DNA of 8,795 nt from an uncultured Pelagibacteraceae bacterium (GTDB lineage: Bacteria; Pseudomonadota; Alphaproteobacteria; Pelagibacterales; Pelagibacteraceae), in NCBI GenBank assembly GCA_902513415.1, contig CABXMS010000020.1, positions 1-8,795 of the forward strand, read 5' to 3'. Below the pieces are notes generated by a model. The model did not search any database. It was not told the origin of the DNA and saw only the letters and a list, made by a program, of their open reading frames with translations. This document shows, in pieces, positions 1 through 5,845 of this stretch; position 1 is the stretch's first letter, and each line of letters opens with the position of its first letter. The position numbers and the translations under genes were made by a program.

Positions 1-10
1 TTATAATTAA

Positions 11-433
11 ATGATTAAAATTTATACTGATGGTTCTTGTTTAGAAAATCCAGGAAATGGTGGATGGGCAGCAATAATTATTGATGATGTAAAAAAAACT
101 CAGATTAAAGGAGGTAAAAGAAATACTACAAACAATCAAATGGAATTACTTGCTCCAATTCAAGCCTTAAAAAAAATTCCCAAAGGTAGTAAAGTTCAAA
201 TTTTTACAGATTCTAAATATGTAAAGTCAGGAATAACAGAGTGGATCCATAATTGGAAAAAAAATGGATGGAAAACTGCAAACAAACAACCAGTTAAAAA
301 TAAAGAACTTTGGACAGAGTTAGATCTTCTAACTAATGAATTTGAAATAAGTTGGAATTGGGTAAAAGCACATTCAACAGATAAATTAAATAATGAAGTA
401 GATTTAATCGCTAAAGAAGCTGCAAATTTATAA
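11..433 (+). CDS. rnhA: Ribonuclease HI
   Basis: Cytoplasmic endonuclease that cuts the RNA strand of RNA-DNA hybrids (Okazaki primers, R-loops). The 140-residue product has the normal length of a bacterial RNase HI with no extra domains. The metal-binding carboxylates are all visible: D7 in YTDGSC, E45 in NNQMELL, D67 in IFTDSKY and D131 in NNEVD, plus the catalytic-loop H121 in VKAHS. These match E. coli D10, E48, D70, D134 and H124 at a constant offset of three. The basic-protrusion region around residues 76-96 (EWIHNWKKNGWK...) is present, which is typical of type 1 enzymes. The ATG at 11 immediately follows TAA; whether that is the stop of an upstream gene cannot be seen. In many Alphaproteobacteria rnhA follows the homoserine kinase gene thrB, which would fit thrC nearby, but that gene lies outside the window. 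Identity is secure. Confidence 0.97.
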   Translation: MIKIYTDGSCLENPGNGGWAAIIIDDVKKTQIKGGKRNTTNNQMELLAPIQALKKIPKGSKVQIFTDSKYVKSGITEWIHNWKKNGWKTANKQPVKNKELWTELDLLTNEFEISWNWVKAHSTDKLNNEVDLIAKEAANL

Positions 434-435
434 TT

Positions 436-465
436 AGGGCACCTGGCAGCAGAACGCCCCTTATG
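436..465 (+). terminator. Possible hairpin terminator after rnhA, overlapping the left direct repeat
   Basis: Just after the rnhA stop, GGGC (437-440) can pair with GCCC (456-459). Inside it CTG (443-445) pairs with CAG (450-452) around a four-base loop. This gives a two-part hairpin, locally GC-rich in a very AT-rich setting. The tail, CTTATGCTATT, is only moderately T-rich, so intrinsic termination is uncertain. The hairpin contains most of the left copy of the direct repeat that flanks the restriction-modification cassette. The right copy lacks the outer GGGC/GCCC stem. Confidence 0.35.
441..462 (+). repeat. Left flanking direct repeat of the restriction-modification cassette
   Basis: This 22-bp stretch recurs at 2159-2180 with 19 identical positions; the shared core reads CCTGGCARCAGAACG. 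The three differences are all transitions (G/A, C/T, C/T). The copy lies 7 bp after the rnhA stop and 16 bp before the GTG start of the HNH gene. The two copies bracket the two-gene cassette almost exactly. It could be a target duplication, an attachment-site pair, or a duplicated 3' element created when the cassette entered. Confidence 0.75.
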
Positions 466-478
466 CTATTAATGTTAT

Positions 479-1063
479 GTGGATAATTTAATTAATTTTA
501 AATCAAAAATAACATTACTATGGAAAAAAAATTTAAAATCAAAAGGTGTAAAATTACCATCTGGAAGCAAATTAATTGAATTAATTTGTTTGTTTAATCA
601 TATGCCAAATCCAATTTCTCAGGATGAGATAGAAAAATGGCATATCAAAAATGGCAAAGAATATAAAAGACAAGCAAGACATTTGGCAGATGCGGGATGG
701 TTTATAAAATCTGGAAATACAAGATTTACGAGAGGCGTTTATGAAAAAAATTTCAAAAGGAACCAGATGTCTCTTCACTCAATCAAAAAACCCAATCCAA
801 TATGGAGTAGACACAATCAAAAAAGAATAAATAATTTATCTGATTTAGAATGGGAAGAAATATTGGATAAATTTAAAGATAGAGGTTGTGCTGTATGTGG
901 AAGAAAAATGGAACATTACGATAAAGGACATGTTTTAAAATCAAGATCGTATGATAAATTTAATATTGTTCCAATGTGTGTGGAATGCAATAATTGGGGT
1001 CAAGAATTAGAGTTTAAAGAGTACAGAGACTTAGTATATCGACCCATTATTAAAAATAAATAA
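479..1063 (+). CDS. HNH endonuclease with N-terminal putative winged-helix region; probable restriction enzyme
   Basis: A 194-residue protein, likely the DNA-cleaving partner of the methyltransferase that follows. The C-terminal part (about 133-180) is a zinc-ribbon HNH (beta-beta-alpha-metal) nuclease. C137/C140 and C167/C170 form two CxxC knuckles. H151 in YDKGHV, N162 in KFNIVP and N171 after the last cysteine fit an H-N-N version of the active site. Residues about 28-85 (ELICLFNHMPNPISQDEIEK, later RQARHLADAGWFI) look like a winged helix-turn-helix, which would supply DNA recognition; this is by pattern only. The chosen start is GTG at 479. It has no Shine-Dalgarno sequence, and the next in-frame ATG (602) would remove part of the putative wing domain. 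The stop is 10 nt before the methyltransferase start, so the genes are probably co-transcribed. Cleavage site and type are unknown. A homing or repair nuclease is less likely given the adjacent methylase. Confidence 0.8.
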   Translation: MDNLINFKSKITLLWKKNLKSKGVKLPSGSKLIELICLFNHMPNPISQDEIEKWHIKNGKEYKRQARHLADAGWFIKSGNTRFTRGVYEKNFKRNQMSLHSIKKPNPIWSRHNQKRINNLSDLEWEEILDKFKDRGCAVCGRKMEHYDKGHVLKSRSYDKFNIVPMCVECNNWGQELEFKEYRDLVYRPIIKNK

Positions 1064-1067
1064 GGAA
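1062..1067 (+). promoter_or_regulatory. Shine-Dalgarno sequence that fixes the TTG start of the methyltransferase
   Basis: AAGGAA lies 6 nt before the TTG at 1074 and overlaps the TAA stop of the HNH gene. This is a good ribosome binding site in a window where many genes have none. It supports both the TTG start and translational coupling of the methyltransferase to the nuclease. Confidence 0.7.
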
Positions 1068-1073
1068 ATTTTT

Positions 1074-2159
1074 TTGAAAAAATTAATTGGTATAGATTTG
1101 TTTTGTGGTGCCGGAGGTTTTTCTCTTGGATTAAGTAGAAATAATATAGATATAATTATGGCAAATGAAATTGAGAAAGATTTTGCTAAAACCTTTGAAC
1201 TTAATCATCCCAAAACAAAAATGTTAAATGAAGATATACATAATATAAATTTCAAGACGGAATTAAAAAAAATTGGATATAAATCTATAGATATATTATG
1301 TGGCGGACCGCCGTGTCAGGGTTTTAGTACTGTTGGTAGTAAAAATAAAAAAGATAAAAGAAACTCTTTATTTTGGGAATTCTTAAGAGCAGTTAATGAA
1401 ACCAACCCCAAAGCAGTTATCTTTGAAAATGTTGCTGGTTTTAAATCACTTTATAGTGGGCAAGCATATGAAACACTAATCCACGAACTTGAAAGTATTG
1501 GATACAGTGTATTTTCAGATGTCCTTAATGCTGCTGATTATGGATTGCCACAATTAAGAAAAAGAACAATCGTAGTAGGTGTTGCTAAAGGATATCTATT
1601 TGAATTTCCAAAAATTAGTAAATCCAAGAATAAAAATTTATTTGAAGATAAATATTTAACAGTTATGTCTGCAATTTCTGACTTGCCCAAATTAAATGTT
1701 GGGGAAGAAAAAAGTAATTATTCTTGTAAACCAAAAAATGATTATCAAAAAAAAATGAGAGGAAATATCAAAGTACTAACAGAACATAATTGTTCAAATT
1801 ATGGAAAAAAAATGCAAAAAATAATTGGTTTAGTTCCTCCAAATGGAGATATTGGTGATTTACCGATTAGTTTAAGACCAAAAAAATATTTTAATAATGT
1901 GTATGCAAGAATTGATCCAACAAAATCCGCTCCAACAATAACAAGAAATTTTGGCACTCCATCATCCACAAGGTGTATCCACCCGTTTCAAAACCGTGCA
2001 CTATCAACAAGGGAGGGTGCAAGATTACAGGGGTTCCCTGACAAATTTATTTTTTATGGAAGTAAAACTAGCAAGAATCTTCAAATAGGTAATGCAGTCC
2101 CACCATTATTGGGGGAAATAATTGGAAAGCAAATAATAAAGTCCCTGAATAATAAATAA
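1074..2159 (+). CDS. DNA (cytosine-5-)-methyltransferase, type II
   Basis: Transfers methyl from S-adenosylmethionine to C5 of cytosine in a specific DNA site, protecting host DNA from the linked nuclease. The 361-residue protein has the C5-methyltransferase motifs in standard order: motif I DLFCGAGGF (8-16), motif IV GGPPCQGFS with catalytic C81 (77-85), motif VI ENV (118-120), motif VIII QLRKR (160-164), motif IX STREGARLQGFPD (311-323) and motif X QIGNAVPP (337-344). The target-recognition region should lie between motifs VIII and IX, about 180-300; it includes PTITRNF (287-293). Sequence specificity cannot be read from it. The protein is complete, with both lobes and no frameshift. It starts at TTG with a strong Shine-Dalgarno sequence, giving MKKLIGIDLF, where motif I sits at the usual distance from the N terminus. 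The paired HNH gene argues for a restriction-modification system over an orphan methylase. Confidence 0.95.
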   Translation: MKKLIGIDLFCGAGGFSLGLSRNNIDIIMANEIEKDFAKTFELNHPKTKMLNEDIHNINFKTELKKIGYKSIDILCGGPPCQGFSTVGSKNKKDKRNSLFWEFLRAVNETNPKAVIFENVAGFKSLYSGQAYETLIHELESIGYSVFSDVLNAADYGLPQLRKRTIVVGVAKGYLFEFPKISKSKNKNLFEDKYLTVMSAISDLPKLNVGEEKSNYSCKPKNDYQKKMRGNIKVLTEHNCSNYGKKMQKIIGLVPPNGDIGDLPISLRPKKYFNNVYARIDPTKSAPTITRNFGTPSSTRCIHPFQNRALSTREGARLQGFPDKFIFYGSKTSKNLQIGNAVPPLLGEIIGKQIIKSLNNK

Positions 2160-2180
2160 CCTGGCAACAGAACGTCTCTT
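2159..2180 (+). repeat. Right flanking direct repeat of the restriction-modification cassette
   Basis: Second copy of the 22-bp repeat at 441-462 (19 of 22 identical, same orientation). It begins on the last base of the methyltransferase stop codon and ends just before the thrC stop codon. It runs into nine consecutive T (2179-2187), which partly form the thrC stop region. The CTG-GCAA-CAG core could form a three-base-pair hairpin with a GNRA loop. Together with the T run this might weakly terminate methyltransferase transcription, but the stem is short. Confidence 0.75.
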
Positions 2181-2185
2181 TTTTT

Positions 2186-3553
2186 TTAGATTTTGCTTTT
2201 AACAAAGTTTTTTACTTCTTCAGTATTGTTATTTAACACTTGAAAATTTTCATCCTTATCAAGGACATGCTGAAGTTCTTCAGGCAACTTTTCATGCTTA
2301 TTTATTGCTTTTTTTGTAGCGTCTGGAAATTTACATGGGTTTGCTGTTGATAAAACTACACAATCATTAAAAGATAGTTTTTTTGCAGCTCCTACTCCAA
2401 CTGCTGTATGTGGATCTAATATTATATTATTTTCTTCATGATTTTTTTTAATAATGTCTAATGTTTCTTGTTCATTGCAACTTTCTGAAAGAAAATCTTT
2501 TTGAATAATTTCTAAATTATTCTTTTCAATTTGGTAAGAATTTTGTTTAATTTTTTTCATGATATCTGCAGTTATTTTTGAATCAGAATTATTTACATAG
2601 TAAATTAATCTTTCAAAGTTGCTTGCTAATTGAATATCCATACTTGGTGACAATGTTTCTTTAACTTCTTTTGAAATATAATCTCCTTTTGAGATAGCTC
2701 TATGCAAAATATCATTTTCGTTTGTTGCAACAATTAGCTTATTAATTGGTAATCCCATTTTCTTTGCAAGGTAACCTGCAAAAACATCACCAAAGTTTCC
2801 TGTTGGAACTGAAAAAGAAATTGTTTCCTTGCCTAGTTTAAAATATGAGTAAAAATAATACACTGCTTGAGCAATAATTCTTACCCAATTTATTGAGTTA
2901 ACTCCTGACATATTTATAGATTTAGAAAACTCTAGATCAGAAAATATTTGTTTTACGATATTTTGACAATCATCAAAATTTCCATCTATTGCAATATTGA
3001 AAACATTTTTTTCTTCAACAGTAGTCATCAATTTTCTTTGAACAGAAGAAATTCTGTTATTTGGATGTAAAACAAATATATTTAAATTAGATTTTCCTTT
3101 AATTGCATCAATAGCTGCAGCACCTGTATCTCCAGAAGTTGCAACAACTATATTTATTTTTTTATCATTTTTACTTAGATAATATTCATACAAATTACCG
3201 ATGAATTGCATTGCAACATCTTTAAATGCAAATGTTGGACCATGAAATAATTCTAATAATTTTATATCTCCAACATTTGAAAGTTTAACCACTTCTTTTT
3301 CTCTAAATGTTGAATATGATTTATTAATTAAAGATGAAAGTTCTTCTCTTGAAATAAAATCTGCTGAAAATAGATTTATTATTTCAGTAGATAATTCATT
3401 ATAATTTAAATTTTTGAGCTCTAATAATTCTTCTGTTCTATATTTTTTTAATGATTTTGGCACATAAAGACCCCCATCATCAGCAAGACCTTTTAGAAAA
3501 ACTTCTCCAAAATTGTATTCTTTTTCTTTACTTCTTGTGCTTATATATTTCAT
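2186..3553 (-). CDS. thrC: Threonine synthase
   Basis: PLP enzyme converting O-phospho-L-homoserine to L-threonine and phosphate, the last step of threonine biosynthesis, in the cytoplasm. The 455-residue product begins with the threonine-synthase N-terminal domain (YNFGEVFLKGLADDGGLYVP, 13-32). The PLP Schiff-base lysine is K111 in GPTFAFKDVAMQF (105-117). VATSGDTGAA (137-146) and VPTGNFGDVFAGY provide substrate and cofactor-phosphate contacts. The C-terminal part carries DPHTAVGVGAA and STANPCKFPDA, as in the long class of the family. The ATG has no clear Shine-Dalgarno sequence, but the MKYISTR start is typical for the family. It lies 47 nt downstream of ctaB on the same strand and is probably read from the oxidase operon or from a weak promoter in that gap. 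No attenuator or leader peptide is visible. Its 3' end faces the restriction-modification cassette. Confidence 0.97.
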   Translation of the reverse strand: MKYISTRSKEKEYNFGEVFLKGLADDGGLYVPKSLKKYRTEELLELKNLNYNELSTEIINLFSADFISREELSSLINKSYSTFREKEVVKLSNVGDIKLLELFHGPTFAFKDVAMQFIGNLYEYYLSKNDKKINIVVATSGDTGAAAIDAIKGKSNLNIFVLHPNNRISSVQRKLMTTVEEKNVFNIAIDGNFDDCQNIVKQIFSDLEFSKSINMSGVNSINWVRIIAQAVYYFYSYFKLGKETISFSVPTGNFGDVFAGYLAKKMGLPINKLIVATNENDILHRAISKGDYISKEVKETLSPSMDIQLASNFERLIYYVNNSDSKITADIMKKIKQNSYQIEKNNLEIIQKDFLSESCNEQETLDIIKKNHEENNIILDPHTAVGVGAAKKLSFNDCVVLSTANPCKFPDATKKAINKHEKLPEELQHVLDKDENFQVLNNNTEEVKNFVKSKI

Positions 3554-3600
3554 CTATGATATACAAAACACTCTAGCGGATTTTTTTATAGTCGCAATCT

Positions 3601-4515
3601 TTAAATTAAACTATCGATCAAGAATAATACAAAAATTAAAAATAAATATAAAATTGAATATCCAAAGACTTTTTTCGCTTTATTTAATTCAAATTTATTT
3701 TTTTTAAATTTATATAGATCGTAACAAATATAATTATAATAAAACGTAAGAAACAAAGAGCTGATAAGAAACATTTTACCGGTAAAACCTATAATATACG
3801 GCAATATAACTACAGGGATCATGAACAATGAATAAATAAAAATTTTTTTCTTTGTCTCTTCAATTCCGTTTGTAATTGGAAGCATTGGAATTTTTGCTTT
3901 CAAATAATCCTCTGCTTTATAAAGGCTTAAGGCCCAAAAATGTGATGGTGTCCAATAAAATATAATTAAAAAAAAAGTAATTGGCTCAATAGTTAAAGAA
4001 TTTGTTGCAATGGTCCAACCTATAACTGGAGGTAAAGCACCTGAGGCTCCCCCGATAACAATGTTCTGTGGTGTTTTTCTCTTTAACCAAATTGTGTAAA
4101 CAAAAAGATAAAAAGCAATAGTTACAAATAACAAAAATGCCGACAAAAGATTTGAAAAATAATAGAGTCCATAAATTGAAATAATCGATAGTGCTATCCC
4201 AAATATTAAAGCGTGCTTTCTATCAATTTTTCCAGTGGGTATTGGTCTAAGACAAGTTCTTGTCATGAGTTTATCAAGATCAGCCTCATACCACATGTTA
4301 AGTGTCCCAGCTGCACCCGCTCCAATAGTCACAAAAAAAATACTAAACAAAGAATTAAATAAAGGAATTGTCTTTTGTGATGTTAACAATCCAACGGCAC
4401 AAGTGAATATAACCAAAGACATTACTCTTGGCTTCATTAATAATAGTAAAGATTTTATATAAGATGAAAAATTAAAAAATATCGAGCTTTTATTTTTTGA
4501 AGTAATAGTAGTCAA
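3601..4515 (-). CDS. ctaB: Protoheme IX farnesyltransferase (heme O synthase)
   Basis: Integral membrane prenyltransferase that adds farnesyl to protoheme IX to make heme O, the precursor of heme A in the aa3 oxidase encoded upstream. The 304-residue protein has the UbiA-family polyprenyl-diphosphate motif NMWYEADLD (73-81) followed by TRTCLRPIPTGKI. Further family signatures are WLKRKTPQNIVIGGASGALPP (143-163, quoted in part) and WTPSHFWALSLYKAEDY (188-204). About eight or nine hydrophobic segments are present, as expected. The start is a TTG at 4515, 2 nt after the stop of the 87-residue membrane gene, which suggests translational coupling. The next methionine, at residue 27 just before KPRVMSL, is the main alternative start. 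Residues before it are poorly conserved in the family, so the start is less certain than the identity. cyoE is the synonym used for quinol-oxidase clusters. Confidence 0.96.
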   Translation of the reverse strand: MTTITSKNKSSIFFNFSSYIKSLLLLMKPRVMSLVIFTCAVGLLTSQKTIPLFNSLFSIFFVTIGAGAAGTLNMWYEADLDKLMTRTCLRPIPTGKIDRKHALIFGIALSIISIYGLYYFSNLLSAFLLFVTIAFYLFVYTIWLKRKTPQNIVIGGASGALPPVIGWTIATNSLTIEPITFFLIIFYWTPSHFWALSLYKAEDYLKAKIPMLPITNGIEETKKKIFIYSLFMIPVVILPYIIGFTGKMFLISSLFLTFYYNYICYDLYKFKKNKFELNKAKKVFGYSILYLFLIFVLFLIDSLI

Positions 4516-4517
4516 AG

Positions 4518-4781
4518 TTAGTCTACATTCATGCTTACAAATATCACTAGCAATATTATTCCTATAATAAGAATATGATTACCTAGATCAAAAATTCCTA
4601 CATTTTGATTCTTTTTATCAATTAATTTTCTACTTAATGGAATGTTATCATAAGGATTAATTTTAATTTCAGATGTTTTATCTTTTTCGTTTTCAACTTT
4701 TAATGAATATCCAAACCAAGTTATATAAATAAAAAAAAGGAAAAATATTAAAAAACCAGCTAAAACAGTGTATCCATCCAT
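4518..4781 (-). CDS. Small two-helix membrane protein of unknown function in the oxidase operon
   Basis: I do not recognise this 87-residue protein. It has a hydrophobic helix at about 6-25 (VLAGFLIFFLFFIYITWFGY), a charged central loop of about 40 residues rich in K, D, E and N, and a second helix at about 69-85 (HILIIGIILLVIFVSM). No cysteines, metal motif or signal-peptidase site are seen. It is a convincing gene: it has a perfect AGGAGG Shine-Dalgarno 9 nt upstream, a 6-nt gap after the subunit IV gene and a 2-nt gap before ctaB. By position it is a candidate small oxidase subunit or assembly factor. It occupies the area where many Alphaproteobacteria carry ctaG, but is far too short and lacks the features to be Cox11. 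Function is inference only. Confidence 0.8.
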   Translation of the reverse strand: MDGYTVLAGFLIFFLFFIYITWFGYSLKVENEKDKTSEIKINPYDNIPLSRKLIDKKNQNVGIFDLGNHILIIGIILLVIFVSMNVD

Positions 4782-4787
4782 AAATTA

Positions 4788-5123
4788 TTATCCTCCTACA
4801 ACAAAATAAAAAAGTCTAGTAAAGACAGTATATTTAAACTCTGCAACCATAAGAAATATAAAACATCCAATTGCGGTCATTGGCCATAATAAAACATTAA
4901 CTAGTGCATAACGTTCCCAAAATAAATGCATAAAGAAAGCCATAATCAAGCCTGCTTTTAAAAACATAAATAATAAAATCAAAGACCATCTAAGCAATCC
5001 TTGAAATTGGTACCAATCCACCATGTATGAGAAAAAACTTAAAACAAATAATAAACCCCATATCCAAAGATATATTCCTATCTTATGTGTTGTTGTTTGT
5101 TCTTGTTTTTTTGTTTCGCTCAT
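4788..5123 (-). CDS. Cytochrome c oxidase subunit IV, bacterial (CyoD-like) family
   Basis: A 111-residue inner-membrane protein with three hydrophobic helices (about 15-34, 45-66 and 74-94), the size and topology of the prokaryotic cytochrome c oxidase subunit IV family, related to CyoD. The family hallmark is in helix 2: FLKAGLIMAFFMHLFWER (54-71), with the conserved lysine and the MHL triplet. It has no known catalytic residues and is thought to stabilise the core or aid CuB-site assembly. The polar N terminus (SETKKQEQTTT) is probably cytoplasmic. It begins 8 nt after the subunit III stop. Its last two glycine codons (GGA GGA) are also the Shine-Dalgarno sequence for the next gene. Family assignment is firm; the specific role is not. 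Confidence 0.88.
   Translation of the reverse strand: MSETKKQEQTTTHKIGIYLWIWGLLFVLSFFSYMVDWYQFQGLLRWSLILLFMFLKAGLIMAFFMHLFWERYALVNVLLWPMTAIGCFIFLMVAEFKYTVFTRLFYFVVGG
4791..4796 (-). promoter_or_regulatory. Shine-Dalgarno sequence for the 87-residue membrane protein
   Basis: AGGAGG on the minus strand, 9 nt upstream of the ATG at 4781 and embedded in the final codons of the subunit IV gene. It is the strongest ribosome binding site in the operon and is the main evidence that the small downstream frame is translated. Confidence 0.7.
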
Positions 5124-5131
5124 AATTTAAT

Positions 5132-5842
5132 TTACCATAAATAAAAAAATGCAAAAATAAATACCCATACTAAATCTACAAAGTGCCAATACAATCCTAG
5201 AATTTCAATTTCAACATAGTTACCTTTCATTGTTGTAAACCAACCTCTTTTTTCATCATCATAATGGCCTTTAAAAGTTTTATAAGCATAGATAAATAAG
5301 AAAATTACTCCTATTGATACGTGGGTGCCGTGAAAGCCTGTGATCATAAAGAAAAACGAACCAAATTGCTTTGCTCCAAAAGGATTTTCCCAAGGTCTTA
5401 CTCCTTCATGAATTAATTTTGACCATTCAAAAGCTTGCATTCCAACAAAAGTAAGTCCGCCTATAGCTGTAGCTAATATTAGCCATCCACACATCTTTCT
5501 ATTTTTTTCATAACCATATTTTACCGCAAGGGCCATTGTTCCACTACTTGTAATCAATACAAAAGTCATAATAGCAATAAGCAATAAAGGAACATCGACA
5601 CCTCCTACATGTAATGCAAAAACTTCGCTTGGATTTGGCCAATCTATTAAGGTTGATCCTCTACCCTTCATGTATGAAATTAAAAAACAACTAAATATAA
5701 ATGTATCACTTAATAAAAATATCCACATCATTGCTTTACCCCAATGAACACCTTTGAACATGGTTTGGTCGGAGCCTGTGTCTTGGGCCATTCCGCTAAA
5801 ACCAGGTTTAAATTCGTATCCTTCTATTTTTGGATCAGACAT
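5132..5842 (-). CDS. ctaE: Cytochrome c oxidase subunit III, short five-helix form
   Basis: Membrane core subunit of the heme-copper oxidase; it stabilises turnover and proton uptake by subunit I. The 236-residue product has five hydrophobic helices (about 37-58, 83-108, 117-137, 160-188 and 213-236). It lacks the two extra N-terminal helices of the seven-helix mitochondrial and Paracoccus type (usually about 260-275 residues). Signature segments are WIFLLSDTFIFSCFLISY (40-57), FEWSKLIHEG (138-147), ITGFHGTHVSIGV (167-179) and LYWHFVDLVWVFIF (217-230). The acidic residue in the second helix of long forms, usually in an SE pair, is aspartate here (S45-D46). It starts 3 nt after the subunit I stop without a clear Shine-Dalgarno sequence, suggesting coupled translation. 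The short form together with a bacterial subunit IV resembles CyoC/CyoD organisation, although the presence of CuA in subunit II makes this a cytochrome c oxidase. coxC is a synonym. Confidence 0.95.
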   Translation of the reverse strand: MSDPKIEGYEFKPGFSGMAQDTGSDQTMFKGVHWGKAMMWIFLLSDTFIFSCFLISYMKGRGSTLIDWPNPSEVFALHVGGVDVPLLLIAIMTFVLITSSGTMALAVKYGYEKNRKMCGWLILATAIGGLTFVGMQAFEWSKLIHEGVRPWENPFGAKQFGSFFFMITGFHGTHVSIGVIFLFIYAYKTFKGHYDDEKRGWFTTMKGNYVEIEILGLYWHFVDLVWVFIFAFFYLW

Positions 5843-5845
5843 TGT

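Larger units (their letters stand above)
441..2180 (+). other. Putative acquired restriction-modification island
   Basis: A 1.7-kb unit made of two direct repeats enclosing an HNH nuclease gene and a cytosine-5 DNA methyltransferase gene on the same strand. It occupies the junction between two convergent housekeeping genes, rnhA and thrC, and interrupts neither. No integrase, transposase, resolvase, control-protein gene or terminal inverted repeat is visible inside, so any mobilisation would have been in trans or by recombination between repeats. Base composition is as AT-rich as the surroundings, so it is either old or came from a similar genome. The boundaries are inferred from the repeats and need comparison with a relative lacking the cassette. 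Confidence 0.55.

Noticed and set aside
441..462. The CCTGGC repeat resembles the terminal helix of 5S rRNA, which could make it an rRNA remnant used as an integration site.
   Set aside because: Only the first several bases resemble the 5S end; nothing after them matches internal 5S sequence in either copy, so no RNA gene is called.
436..480. Possible integron attC site or cassette recombination site.
   Set aside because: The inverse core and core sites (RYYYAAC and GTTRRRY) are absent, and there is no long imperfect palindrome or integrase gene.
581..778. Minus-strand frame inside the HNH gene that might encode an antisense control protein.
   Set aside because: The product has no helix-turn-helix pattern and is explained as the complement of a conserved coding region.
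2159..2188. Strong intrinsic terminator after the methyltransferase (nine T after a hairpin).
   Set aside because: The T run is real but the only stems are about three base pairs, too weak to call a confident terminator; noted with the repeat instead.
3554..3600. Separate promoter for thrC in the gap after ctaB.
   Set aside because: A TATAAA on the minus strand has no -35 hexamer at acceptable spacing; read-through from the oxidase operon is equally likely.
4518..4781. The 87-residue protein as a truncated ctaG (Cox11).
   Set aside because: Cox11 has one N-terminal helix and a large periplasmic copper domain with a conserved CFCF-type motif; this protein has two helices and no cysteines.
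5132..5842. Subunit III as a truncated pseudogene because it lacks two N-terminal helices.
   Set aside because: The start and all five-helix signature motifs are intact, and short five-helix subunit III forms are a known variant of the family.
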